This document shows, in pieces, positions 17,184 to 29,962 of a stretch of 64,000 nt of DNA. A program made the translations under genes and the position numbers. The first letter of the stretch is position 1, and every line of letters begins with the position of its first letter. The notes under the pieces were generated by a model. It was given only the letters and a program-made list of their open reading frames with translations. It was not told where the DNA came from and did not search any database. The stretch lies in NCBI RefSeq assembly GCF_031157275.1, contig NZ_JAVIFW010000005.1, forward strand, positions 186,001-250,000. The letters are read 5' to 3'. This DNA is from Streptomyces sp. LHD-70 (GTDB lineage Bacteria > Actinomycetota > Actinomycetes > Streptomycetales > Streptomycetaceae).

Positions 17184-18053
17184 TCAGTACGTGTAGAAAC
17201 CCGAGCCTGTCTTCCGGCCCAGGCGGCCCGCGTCCACCATGCGCTGCAGCAGCGGGGGAGCGGCGTACAGCGGCTCTTTGTACTCGGCGTACATCGAGTC
17301 GGCGACCGAGGCGACCGTGTCCAGGCCGATCAGGTCGGCCAGCTTCAGCGGGCCCATCGGGTGGGCGCAGCCCAGCTCCATGCCGTTGTCGATGTCCTCG
17401 CGCGAGGCGATGCCCGACTCGAACATCCGGATCGCGGAGAGCAGATACGGGATGAGCAGGGCGTTGACGACGAAGCCCGAGCGGTCCTGCGCGCGGATCG
17501 CGTGCTTGCCGAGGACCTTCTCGACGACGGCCTCGGCCCGGCTGATCGTGCCCTCGGAGGTGGTGAGCGCGGGGATCAGCTCGACCAGCTGCTGCACCGG
17601 GGCCGGGTTGAAGAAGTGGATGCCGATGACCTGGTCCGGGCGGGAGGTCGCGACGGCCAGCTTGACCAGCGGGATCGAGGAGGTGTTGGAGGCGAGGATC
17701 GCGTCCTGCCGGGTCACGACCTGGTCGAGCACCTGGAAGATCTCGGTCTTGATCGCCTCGTTCTCGACCACGGCCTCGATCACGAGGTCACGGTCGGCGA
17801 ACTCGCCGAGGTCGGTGGTGAAGGTGAGGCGGGCCAGCGTCTCGTCCCGCTCGGCCTCCGTGATCTTCCCGCGCTCCGCCGCCTTCGCGAGGGAGTTGTG
17901 CAGCCGCGTGCGGCCGATCTCCAGGGCCTCGCCGGTGGTCTCCGCGACCTTGACCTCCAGGCCGGAGCGGGCGCAGACCTCTGCAATGCCCGCGCCCATC
18001 TGGCCACAGCCCACAACTCCGACGCGTGCGATATCGCCCATAAGGTCGGTCAC
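17184..18053 (-). CDS. 3-hydroxybutyryl-CoA dehydrogenase
   Basis: 289 residues. NAD(P)-dependent oxidation of 3-hydroxybutyryl-CoA, or the reverse in butyryl-CoA and polyketide precursor supply. It has a Rossmann motif VGVVGCGQMGAGIAEVCARSG, ASNTSSIPLVKLA with catalytic Ser/Asn, GIHFFNPAPVQQLVELI with catalytic His, and a C-terminal helical domain (NGMELGCAHPMGPLKLADLI). The GTG at 18053 was chosen because GGAAAGG precedes it and the family N-terminus begins there; the frame is open further upstream. It stands alone and diverges from the gene at 18209. Confidence 0.93.
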   Translation of the reverse strand: MTDLMGDIARVGVVGCGQMGAGIAEVCARSGLEVKVAETTGEALEIGRTRLHNSLAKAAERGKITEAERDETLARLTFTTDLGEFADRDLVIEAVVENEAIKTEIFQVLDQVVTRQDAILASNTSSIPLVKLAVATSRPDQVIGIHFFNPAPVQQLVELIPALTTSEGTISRAEAVVEKVLGKHAIRAQDRSGFVVNALLIPYLLSAIRMFESGIASREDIDNGMELGCAHPMGPLKLADLIGLDTVASVADSMYAEYKEPLYAAPPLLQRMVDAGRLGRKTGSGFYTY

Positions 18054-18208
18054 CTTGTGCCTTTCCATCATCTTCGGCCCGGCAGCGACGCCGTTGTACA
18101 GCGCCGGCCTCGGCCCAGACGTTACTCCGCGCCTCCTGGTGCCCCGTGGGCCGGGGCGGGCATCCTGTCCCTTCACACATGGACATCGGTCGCAAGGGGA
18201 GGCATTCG

Positions 18209-19456
18209 GTGCGAATCTCTCGCAGGGCGTTCGGAGCGGCAGCGGCGGCGGTGGTCAGCGGGCTCGCCGTGGACTCACCGGCGGTGGCGCAGGGGCGCGG
18301 AGAACCCGGGCGGCAGGGCGAACGGCACGGCGGGGACGGCGGGCGGCGGGAGATGCGCGGCATGTGGCTGGCGAGCGTCGACAACCGGGACTGGCCGTCG
18401 GCGCCGGGGCTCGGGGCGGACGAGCAGCGGGCCGAGCTGATCGCGTATCTGGACGGGGCGGTGCGGCGGCGGCTCAACACCGTGATCTTCCAGGCCCGCC
18501 CGGCGGCCGACGCCCTGTGGCCCTCGCCGTACGAGCCCTGGTCCGAGTACCTGACCGGGGTGCAGGGCCAGGACCCGGGCTGGGACCCGCTGGGCACGGC
18601 CGTCGAGGAGGCCCATCGGCGCGGGCTCGAACTGCACGCCTGGTTCAACCCCTACCGGGTCGCGATCCACGGCGACCTCTCCCGGCTCGCCCCCACGCAC
18701 CCCGCGCGGACGCACCCCGAGTGGGTCGTGCCGTACGGCGGGAAGCTCTACTACAACCCGGGGCTTCCGCAGGTCAGGCGGTTCGTGCAGGACGCGATGC
18801 TGGACGCCGTGCGCCGCTATGCCGTGGACGGGGTGCACTGGGACGACTACTTCTACCCGTATCCGCATCCGGGCGAGGTGTTCGACGACGACGAGGCGTA
18901 CGCGCGCTATGGCGCGGGCTTCCCGGACCGGGCCGACTGGCGCCGGCACAACACCGACCTCCTGGTGCGCGAGATGGCGGCGCGGATCCCACGAGTGCGG
19001 CGCGGGGTGGAGTTCGGGATCAGCCCGTTCGGGGTGTGGCGCAACAGCAGCACCGACCCGCGCGGCTCGGACACGGCGGCGGGGGCGCAGGCCTACGACG
19101 ACCTGTACGCGGACACCCGGTCCTGGGTGCGGCGAGGCTGGATCGACTACGTCGTACCGCAGCTGTACTGGAACATCGGCTTCCCGGCCGCCGACTACGC
19201 GCGGCTGCTGCCGTGGTGGGCGGACGTGGTGCGCGGCACGGGCGTACGGCTCTGTCCGGGCGAGGCGCTCTACAAGGCGGGCGATCCGGCGCAGCCCACC
19301 CCTTGGCAGGACCCGGGGGAGCTGTCCCGCCATCTGGCGCTGGCGAGCGGTTTCGGTGAGGTGCGCGGTCACGCGTTCTTCTCGGCCAAGGAGGTCGTCC
19401 TCGATCCGTTCGGTGCGATGGCCCGCGTGGTGGCCGATCACTACGAGCGGAGCTGA
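18209..19456 (+). CDS. Tat-exported glycosyl hydrolase-like (GHL10/DUF187) protein
   Basis: 415 residues. The twin-arginine signal RISRRAFGAAAAAVVSGLA directs Tat export. The mature part matches the GHL10/DUF187 family: EMRGMWLASVDNRDWPS, VIFQARPAADALWPS, RGLELHAWFNPYRV, DAVRRYAVDGVHWDDYFYPY and WIDYVVPQLYWNIGF. Family members are extracellular glycosidase-like enzymes, possibly acting on cell-envelope glycans; the substrate is unknown. The GTG at 18209 follows AAGGGGAGG; an ATG at 18179 is an alternative. Confidence 0.88.
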   Translation: MRISRRAFGAAAAAVVSGLAVDSPAVAQGRGEPGRQGERHGGDGGRREMRGMWLASVDNRDWPSAPGLGADEQRAELIAYLDGAVRRRLNTVIFQARPAADALWPSPYEPWSEYLTGVQGQDPGWDPLGTAVEEAHRRGLELHAWFNPYRVAIHGDLSRLAPTHPARTHPEWVVPYGGKLYYNPGLPQVRRFVQDAMLDAVRRYAVDGVHWDDYFYPYPHPGEVFDDDEAYARYGAGFPDRADWRRHNTDLLVREMAARIPRVRRGVEFGISPFGVWRNSSTDPRGSDTAAGAQAYDDLYADTRSWVRRGWIDYVVPQLYWNIGFPAADYARLLPWWADVVRGTGVRLCPGEALYKAGDPAQPTPWQDPGELSRHLALASGFGEVRGHAFFSAKEVVLDPFGAMARVVADHYERS

Positions 19457-19540
19457 GGGGCGCGGCGGGCGGCGCCGGCCTTGCCGGTGCCGCCCCCGCT
19501 CACGCGCGACGACGCCTCGCGTCCCGCTGCGCGCTGACGC

Positions 19541-19732
19541 CTATGCCTGTTCCTTGTGCTGTACGACGGTGTCGGGGCCCGGTGACAGGACTGCCTCGTG
19601 ACCGTCGTCGAACTTGACGCGGTACGGGGGCTCGCCTGCGGAGCCGAGCACTTCGACGACCTCTGCGACGTGGTCGTGCTGGCCGACGATCCTGCCGTGC
19701 ACCAGGAGCGTGTCGCCCACACTTGCCTGCAT
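19541..19732 (-). CDS. DUF1918 domain protein
   Basis: 63 residues, full-length DUF1918: MQASVGDTLLVHGRIVGQHD, then VAEVVEVLGSAGEPPYRVKF and DDGHEAVLSPGPDTVV. A small SH3-like beta-barrel fold is expected for the family. Function unknown. GGAGGTCACC precedes the ATG at 19732. Short genes of this family are common and usually monocistronic in actinomycetes. Confidence 0.9.
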   Translation of the reverse strand: MQASVGDTLLVHGRIVGQHDHVAEVVEVLGSAGEPPYRVKFDDGHEAVLSPGPDTVVQHKEQA

Positions 19733-19962
19733 CGGTGGTGACCTCCCTGTCCGTTCGGAGGGTGCTTGCGGGGGTGCCCACCGCCCTGTTGTCCGGTGAG
19801 CGATCCTGGCCGTAAGTCTACGGCGGGGGAGCGATTCGGGCGCCCCAGGAGTCCGGAGCGCAGGCTCTCGTACGGGCTTGGATGCGGCGCCTGCTTACGG
19901 CCTTGCGTACGGCCTTGGGTACCGCCTTGCGTAAGTCCGCGTTCTGTATGCGGGTGCCGTCG

Positions 19963-20914
<952 letters not shown>

Positions 20915-20916
<2 letters not shown>

Positions 20917-22351
20917 GCAAGAGCGTAGCAGCGTGGGTGATCTGGCAAAACTGCTCCGGGACGAAGTGAAGCGCTACTCACCTGGTGGGAAGCTGCCGTC
21001 GAGTCGGGCGCTGGTCGACCGCTATCGGGTCAGCCCTGTCACCGTCTCGCGCGCCCTCGCCCAGCTCTCCGCCGAAGGCCTGGTCGTCACCCGGCCCGGC
21101 GCCGGGGCCTTCCGCGCCGAGCCGCACTCCGCTCCGCAGCCCGCGGGGGACACGTCCTGGCAGCAGCTCGCCCTGAGCGCGGACGCGACGGCCGAGCTGG
21201 TGCCGCGCGCCGTCGACGCGAGCGGCGTCCTGGCCAGCCTGGCCGCGCCGCCCGCCGGGGTCATCGAGTTCAACACCGGCTATCTGCACCCGTCCCTCCA
21301 GCCCGAGCGCGCCCTGGCCGCCGCGCTCGCCCGCGCGGGCCGCCGCCCCGGCGCGTGGGCGCGGCCACCGCTCGACGGCATCCCCGAGCTGAGGGAGTGG
21401 TTCGCGCGCGGCTGCGGCGGCGCCATCACCGCGTCCGAGGTGCTGATCACCGCGGGCGGCCAGTCCGCGCTCACCACCGCGCTGCGCGCCCTGGCCCCGC
21501 CCGGTGCGCCCGTGCTCGTCGAATCGCCCACGTATCCCGGCATGCTGGCGATCGCGCGGGCGGCCGGGCTGCGGCCCGTGCCGGTGCCGGTCGACACCGA
21601 CGGGGTGCGCCCCGAGCTGCTCGCCGCGGCCTTCGAGGCGACCGGGGCGCGGGTGTTCGTCTGCCAGCCGCTGTTCCAGAACCCGACCGGCGCGGTGCTG
21701 GCCGCGCACCGGCGGGGTGAGGTGCTGCGGATCGCGCGCGCGGCGGGGGCGTTCATCGTGGAGGACGATTTCGTCCGCAGGCTCGCGCACGAGGACGCCG
21801 GGCCGCTGCCCGCCCCGCTGATCGCCGAGGACCCCGACGGTGTCGTCGTGCATGTCTGCTCCCTCACCAAGGCCACCTCGCCCAGCTTCCGGGTCTGCGC
21901 GCTCGTGGCCCGCGGGCCGGTCCTCGAACGGCTGCGGGCGATCCAGATCGTCGACAACTTCTTCGTACCGCGACCGCTGCAGGAGGCCGCGCTCGAGCTC
22001 GTCGGGTCACCGGCCTGGAACCGTCATCTGCGGTCCGTGGCCACGCAGTTGAGGGACCGCAGGGACGCGCTGGCATCGGCGCTGCTGCGTGACGTCCCGG
22101 AACTCGCCCTGTCGCACGTCCCGTCCGGCGGCTACCACCTGTGGCTGCGCCTGCCCGACGGCGCCGAGGAGGCCGCCCTCGTCGGTGCCGCGCTGCGCGC
22201 CGGGGTCGCGATCACCCCTGGCCGCCCGTACTTCTGCGCCGAACCGCCCGCCGGGTACGTGAGGCTGAGCTTCGCGGGGCTCGCGGGGGACGCGGAGATC
22301 GCGGAGGGGGTGCGGAGGCTGCGGCGGGCGTGCGACGAGGTGCTGGGGTGA
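20915..22351 (+). CDS. MocR/PdxR-type regulator (GntR HTH plus aminotransferase domain)
   Basis: 478 residues. A GntR winged helix at about 1-75 (KLPSSRALVDRYRVSPVTVS, RALAQLSAEGLVVTRPGAG) is joined to a fold-type I aminotransferase domain with VFVCQPLFQNPTG and the PLP lysine in CSLTKATSPSFRV. MocR proteins sense PLP or amino-acid ligands and often control the divergent gene (established), here the EamA transporter. The ATG at 20915 was chosen over upstream in-frame sequence, which is antisense to the transporter. It probably produces a leaderless transcript. Confidence 0.9.
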
Positions 22352-22435
22352 GCCGCAGGCCTCAGTTGCTCGGTTGCTCAGGACAGCGCCGGAAACTCGG
22401 TGGCCCGGCCCTTCCCCACCTGCGACTCTGCCGCC

Positions 22436-25974
<3,539 letters not shown>

Positions 25975-25996
25975 TCGAGGCTCGCTCCACCGCTCA

Positions 25997-26039
25997 CGGG
26001 TACGCCCCGACCGGACACTTCCGGCCGGGGCGTACCCGT
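25997..26039 (+). terminator. Terminator after idh
   Basis: Stem acgggtacgccccg..ccgg (from 25997) / ccgg..cggggcgtacccgt (to 26039), with one unpaired base per side, 22 nt after the idh stop. Confidence 0.8.
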
Positions 26040-26098
26040 TTCCGCGTACAACGGCCACCGCCCGTCCGCCCCGGGGGAGTCGCCGCCCGGGGTAGGCA

Positions 26099-26770
26099 CT
26101 AGGAGCGCCGCCCCCGGCCGGGTTCCGCCGTGAGCGGGAGGTTGCGCAGGGGGAGCGAAGTCGGCGGGGGCAGCGGCGAGTTGGTCGCGTCGGCGCGGAA
26201 CGACTGGAGCAGGTAGGCCACGAGCCGCCGGGACGCCGCGGCGTCGTCCGGCAGCGCCGTCACCAGACCACAGTGCGCCAGCATGACCACGGCGAGGTCG
26301 GACGGCTGGAAGTCGGCCCGCAGCCCGCCCGCCGCCTGGGCCCTGCGGACCAGCGTCATCAGGTCCCGTTCGGCGCGCGCCCGGTCCTGCGCGTGCTCCA
26401 CCGCACTGTCCGGGAAGGCGGCCAGGAAGGCGGCCGGGAACCCGCGTTCCTCCCGCTGCAGCCTGCAGAGCGTCTCGATCAGGCGCTGAAAGCCCCACCA
26501 CGGGTCGGGGGCGGCCAGTGCCTCGGTGAGCGCCTGCGCGCAGGTCTCCATCTGCTGCTCGAACGCGCCCCGCACGAGGGCGTCCCGGGTCGGGAAGTGC
26601 CGGTACAGCGTCGCCACACCGACCCCCGCCCGGCGGGCCACCGCCGCCATCGGCGCGTCGATCCCGTGCTCGGCGAAGACCGCACGGGCGGCGACGAGGA
26701 CGCGCTCCCGGTTGCGCCGGGCGTCCGCCCGCAGGCCCTCTGCGTCGCCGATCCGAGAGGAATCCGCCAT
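26099..26770 (-). CDS. TetR family transcriptional regulator
   Basis: 223 residues from the ATG at 26770 (a GTG at 26812 is an alternative). The N-terminal HTH reads RERVLVAARAVFAEHGIDAP, then MAAVARRAGVGVATLYRHFP. The ligand-binding domain resembles actinobacterial TetR C-terminal types (AHCGLVTALPDDAAASRRLV). It is divergent from the quinone-reductase-like gene at 26904, with a short inverted repeat (26788-26801) between them that may be the operator. It probably represses its neighbour and itself. Confidence 0.88.
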   Translation of the reverse strand: MADSSRIGDAEGLRADARRNRERVLVAARAVFAEHGIDAPMAAVARRAGVGVATLYRHFPTRDALVRGAFEQQMETCAQALTEALAAPDPWWGFQRLIETLCRLQREERGFPAAFLAAFPDSAVEHAQDRARAERDLMTLVRRAQAAGGLRADFQPSDLAVVMLAHCGLVTALPDDAAASRRLVAYLLQSFRADATNSPLPPPTSLPLRNLPLTAEPGRGRRS

Positions 26771-26787
26771 CACTGTCTCTCGCTTCC

Positions 26788-26801
26788 CGTCCAAACGGAC
26801 G
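26788..26801. promoter_or_regulatory. Candidate TetR operator
   Basis: Inverted repeat cgtcc-aaac-ggacg just upstream of the TetR ATG at 26770, in the divergent region shared with the MDR reductase gene. Confidence 0.4.
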
Positions 26802-26840
26802 ATCTCGTCCACTTAGAGCCTACGGTCGACAGCAGATCCC

Positions 26841-26880
26841 CCTACAGCCCCCTACAGCCCCCTACAGCCCCGTACGGCCC
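26841..26880. repeat. 10-bp tandem repeat between divergent genes
   Basis: cctacagccc occurs three times exactly (26841-26870), followed by a diverged unit cgtacggccc (26871-26880). It lies in the promoter region of the reductase gene at 26904. Confidence 0.9.
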
Positions 26881-26903
26881 CGTCGCGAAGGCAGCGTCAG
26901 ACC

Positions 26904-27869
26904 ATGAACGACCCCACGATGAAGGCAGTTCTCTTCGACCGCTACGGCCCGCCCGAAGTGCTCTACACAGGACGGCTGCCACGCCCCGAACCCGCCCGTG
27001 GCGAGGTCCTCGTGCGCGTACGCGCGTTCAGTGTCAACGGCGGCGAACTGGCGGCCCGCGCCGGGCGGGTCCGCCTCGTGACCGGCCGGACCTTCCCTCA
27101 GCGGATCGGCCTCGACCTCACGGGGGAAGTCGCCGCACTGGGCGCCGGCACGGCGGACTTCGCGATCGGCGACCGCGTCTGGGGCGTCCTGGGCCGCACC
27201 TCCGGGTTCGGCAGCGCGGCCGAATACGTGAGCGTGCCCGCCGGGCGGCTCGGCCGGGTCCCCGAGGGGCTCGACCTGGCGGACGCCGCCGCGCTGCCGG
27301 TCGCCACCACCGCCGTCACCGCACTGCGGGACAAGGCCGGGCTGCGCCCGGGGGAACGCCTCCTCGTACGGGGCGCGGCGGGCGGAGTCGGCCACGCGGC
27401 CGTCCAGCTCGGACGGGCGTACGGCGCCGAGGTCACGGCCCTCGCACGCGCCGCCAACCTGGGCTTCGTCCGGGAGCTCGGCGCGCACCGGGCCGTCGAC
27501 CACCGGACGGTCCCACTGGCGGAACTGGGCCGCTTCGACGTGGTCCTGGACACGGTGGGGACCGACCTGCGGACCTTCCGGCGCCTGCTGAATCCCGGCG
27601 GGCGCATGGTCACCATCGCCTTCGACCTGGACCGGCCCGCCGCATCACTCGGCACCCTCGCGGCCGGCACGGTCCACGGGCGCGGCCGGGTGCGCTTCTT
27701 CAGCGGCAATCCCCGGCGGAAGGATCTCGACGACCTCGCTCGCCATGTGGCCGAGGGGAAGCTGCGCCCTGCGGTGGACGCGACCTTCTCGCTGGAGGAG
27801 ACGGCGGCCGCGCATCGTGCTCTTGAGGCGGGCGGTGTGCGGGGAAAGTACGTGGTCAGGGTCGCCTGA
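26904..27869 (+). CDS. Zinc-independent MDR family quinone/NADPH oxidoreductase
   Basis: 321 residues, full length for the quinone-reductase branch of the medium-chain dehydrogenases. It has the N-terminal MKAVLFDRYGPPEVLYTGRL, LDLTGEVAALGAGTADFAIGD region, the nucleotide-binding LLVRGAAGGVGHAAVQLGRA and the C-terminal LEAGGVRGKYVVRVA. No catalytic-zinc cysteine set is visible. It probably reduces quinones or enones with NADPH and is likely controlled by the divergent TetR regulator. The intergenic DNA after it is built largely of short duplications. Confidence 0.9.
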   Translation: MNDPTMKAVLFDRYGPPEVLYTGRLPRPEPARGEVLVRVRAFSVNGGELAARAGRVRLVTGRTFPQRIGLDLTGEVAALGAGTADFAIGDRVWGVLGRTSGFGSAAEYVSVPAGRLGRVPEGLDLADAAALPVATTAVTALRDKAGLRPGERLLVRGAAGGVGHAAVQLGRAYGAEVTALARAANLGFVRELGAHRAVDHRTVPLAELGRFDVVLDTVGTDLRTFRRLLNPGGRMVTIAFDLDRPAASLGTLAAGTVHGRGRVRFFSGNPRRKDLDDLARHVAEGKLRPAVDATFSLEETAAAHRALEAGGVRGKYVVRVA

Positions 27870-27884
27870 GGGCCGCTCCGCGCC

Positions 27885-27923
27885 TCCTCGCCGTCTCTCC
27901 TCGCCGTCTTTCCTCGCCGTCCC
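27885..27923. repeat. 13-bp tandem repeat, 3 copies
   Basis: tcctcgccgtctc, tcctcgccgtctt and tcctcgccgtccc in direct succession, 16 bp after the MDR reductase stop. Confidence 0.9.
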
Positions 27924-27943
27924 CCCTCGGCCGTTCCGTCGAG

Positions 27944-28015
27944 GTGTCCCGCCCGGCTCCACCCAGCCATACCGCCGAGGTTTCTGCCCGGCTCTCACCC
28001 GGCCGTACCGCCGAG
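27944..28015. repeat. 36-bp tandem duplication
   Basis: 27944-27979 and 27980-28015 are adjacent diverged copies sharing gcccggct, accgccgag and similar blocks. Together with 27885-27923 and 28082-28121 they make up most of the 244-bp gap between the reductase and TerB-like genes. Confidence 0.8.
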
Positions 28016-28081
28016 GCCGGGCCCGCACCGTCCTCGGTGCACCGTGTGTGCGTACGGGCCCGTGACCTCAGGGGTGTTGGT

Positions 28082-28121
28082 CGTCCGACTCGCTCAGAGT
28101 CCGTCCGACTGGCTCAGAGTC
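28082..28121. repeat. 20-bp tandem duplication of the TerB-like gene 3' end
   Basis: cgtccgactcgctcagagtc (28082-28101) and a copy with one mismatch (28102-28121). The second copy contains the stop of the minus-strand TerB-like gene (28114-28116). The first copy repeats that TGA 20 bp downstream in another frame. Confidence 0.9.
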
Positions 28122-28704
28122 CGAACTCCTGCGGCGACACGTTGAGGGCCGCGCACGCCTCCCGCAGCACCTGCTGCTCGGCCGGGGCGACGAAGCCGTC
28201 CGCGCCCGCCACGACGAAGCCGGTCTGCACGACAGCCCTGGCCTCCGTCGGCTTCTTCGCCGCCTTGGCGATCTCCTGCATGACCCCGGCCTTGCCCTGC
28301 TGGAAGTTGAACGACAGCTGGTCGACATGCTTGTTGAAGCGCTGCCGCAGCTGCTCCGGCGGGAAGTTCTGCAGCACGTCGTTCTGCAGGATCAGGGACT
28401 CGATCTGCTGCCGCTCGGCCGGGTCGACCGAGCCGTCGGCAGCCGCGACCAGGGCGCACATGGCCATGCTCGCGTCCCGGTACGAACCGCTCTTCAGCTC
28501 CGTCTTCAAGGACGTGAGCTGGGTCTTGAGCATGCCGACGAGCTGGGCCTTCGACCCTCCGCCGCTCGACCCGGAGCCCGGATTCGCCCCGGCCCCCGGC
28601 TGTCCGTGTCCGTGCCCCTGTCCCTGGCCGCCGGAGCCGCGCGCTCCCTGTGCCTGCTGCTGCAGACCCTTGGCCTGGTCCTTGATCCGGTCCCACATCG
28701 CCAT
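28114..28704 (-). CDS. TerB-like protein
   Basis: 196 residues from the ATG at 28704 (GAGGTGG upstream). A short amphipathic start (MWDRIKDQAKGLQQQ) and a Gly/Gln/His-rich linker (GQGQGHGHGQPGAGAN) precede two TerB-type helical units, each with an acidic loop: CALVAAADGSVDPAERQQIE and FVVAGADGFVAPAEQQVLRE. These loops match the metal-binding loops of TerB. Homologues are widespread in Streptomyces, often without other tellurite genes, so a general metal or stress role is more likely than tellurite resistance (inference). The 3' end is tandemly duplicated. Confidence 0.85.
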   Translation of the reverse strand: MAMWDRIKDQAKGLQQQAQGARGSGGQGQGHGHGQPGAGANPGSGSSGGGSKAQLVGMLKTQLTSLKTELKSGSYRDASMAMCALVAAADGSVDPAERQQIESLILQNDVLQNFPPEQLRQRFNKHVDQLSFNFQQGKAGVMQEIAKAAKKPTEARAVVQTGFVVAGADGFVAPAEQQVLREACAALNVSPQEFGL

Positions 28705-28867
28705 CCGTGCCACCTCGGCTAGCCGTTCACTGGTACGTGCGCTCACACGACGCATCGCTTTGCCAACGCCTTACCTTTCCCTGAAGTTCCTTCCCGGGCA
28801 AACGCGTTGGGTCCGGGCAGGTGGGCGCGGGGTGCCACCGCCCTGCTAAAGTCCCGGCAGCAGTTGA

Positions 28868-28909
28868 GCCTTCTCGGCGCGGATCCCGATCCGCCGAGGA
28901 GGCTTTTTT
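28868..28909 (+). terminator. T-tailed intrinsic terminator upstream of the aldo/keto reductase gene
   Basis: Stem gccttctcggcg (28868-28879) / cgccgaggaggc (28892-28903; one G-U pair in RNA) followed by six Ts. No plus-strand gene ends nearby: the TerB-like gene is on the other strand. A -10-like TAAAGT is at 28847-28852. It is either an attenuator of the gene at 28964 or the end of a short RNA of about 50 nt. Confidence 0.7.
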
Positions 28910-28963
28910 GCGTTCATCCCAAGGAACTTCCCGGAAAGCCCCCGGAGAGCGGAGAGCCCCGTC

Positions 28964-29962
28964 ATGAGCCGACAGACGAACACCCGGACCACGTGCGGCA
29001 CTTGGCGCCTCGGCGGCGAGCTGACCGTCCGCCGCATCGGCCTCGGCGCGATGCGGCTCACCGGCACCGCACCCTTCGACGGCGGCGCCCCGCGCGACCG
29101 GGAGCAGTCGATCGCCGTGCTCCGCAGGGCCGTCGACCTCGGCGTGAACCACATCGATACGGCCGCCTTCTACTTCTCCGCGACGCGCTCCGCGAACGAA
29201 CTGATCAACCGGGCCCTCGCGCCGTACCCGGACGATCTGGTCATCGCGACCAAGGTGTGGCCGGGCCGTGACCCCTCGGGTGCCTGGTGGTGGGCGAACG
29301 CGGCGCAGCTACGCGGCCAGGTCGAGGAGAACCTGCGCCAGCTCGGCCGCGACCACCTGGACGTGGTGAACCTGCGGGTGCCTCCGAGCCGGCGGAACGG
29401 CTCGATCGCCGAGCACTTCGGCGCGCTGGCCGAACTCCGTGACGCCGGGCTGATCCGCCACCTCGGAGTCTCCAACGTGACGTCCGCGCAACTCGCCGAG
29501 GCCCTGGACATCGCTCCCGTCGCCTGCGTCCAGAACCCCTTCGGGATCGGCGCGTCGAGCGAGGACCGGGCGCTCCTCGACCGCTGCGGACAGCTCGGCA
29601 TCGCCTTCGTGCCCTTCTACGCGATCGCGGGGTCAGCGGGCGACGCGGGGGCCGCTGCCGAGCAGAGCCCGGAGATCCTGGCCGTCGCCCGCGCGCACGG
29701 CGCGTCCGCCGCTCAGATCCGGCTGGCCTGGACCCTGCACCAGGGCCCGCACGTCCTGGCGATCCCCGGCACGGGCGACCTGGACCACCTCGAGCAGAAC
29801 ACGGCAGCCGCCGAACTACGCCTGTCGGAGGCGGAGTCAGCCCTCTTGACCGATGCGGCACGGCAGCGACCGGCCGGCGACCAGGGCCCGTCTCCCCGAT
29901 CTTTGCGGGCCCGCGACGACCAGGGAGACGCCCCTAGGTCCTGTCTTCAAGACAGGACCTAG
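28964..29962 (+). CDS. Aldo/keto reductase
   Basis: 332 residues. A (beta/alpha)8 NADPH-dependent oxidoreductase: VRRIGLGAMRLTGTAPF, the Asp/Tyr region VNHIDTAAFYFSATRSANEL, Lys in LVIATKVWPGRD, and the C-terminal NADPH-binding AIPGTGDLDHLEQNTAAAEL. The position usually holding the fourth catalytic residue (His after the fourth strand) reads VVNLRVPPS, as in several Tas-type members. The substrate is unknown. The C-terminal codons run into a palindrome that also carries the stop codon of the convergent gene. A terminator-like hairpin precedes the gene. Confidence 0.9.
   Translation: MSRQTNTRTTCGTWRLGGELTVRRIGLGAMRLTGTAPFDGGAPRDREQSIAVLRRAVDLGVNHIDTAAFYFSATRSANELINRALAPYPDDLVIATKVWPGRDPSGAWWWANAAQLRGQVEENLRQLGRDHLDVVNLRVPPSRRNGSIAEHFGALAELRDAGLIRHLGVSNVTSAQLAEALDIAPVACVQNPFGIGASSEDRALLDRCGQLGIAFVPFYAIAGSAGDAGAAAEQSPEILAVARAHGASAAQIRLAWTLHQGPHVLAIPGTGDLDHLEQNTAAAELRLSEAESALLTDAARQRPAGDQGPSPRSLRARDDQGDAPRSCLQDRT
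29934..29962. terminator. Bidirectional terminator palindrome carrying both genes' stop codons
   Basis: ctaggtcctgtctt (29934-29947), one base, then its exact reverse complement (29949-29962). The TAG of the plus-strand reductase (29960-29962) and the TAG of the minus-strand SMI1 gene (29961-29959) both lie in the right arm, overlapping by 2 nt. Its ends resemble the inverted repeat at 6162-6252. Confidence 0.85.

Noticed and set aside
28114..28704. Tellurite resistance determinant
   Set aside because: Only a TerB-like fold is present; no terC, terD or other ter gene lies nearby.
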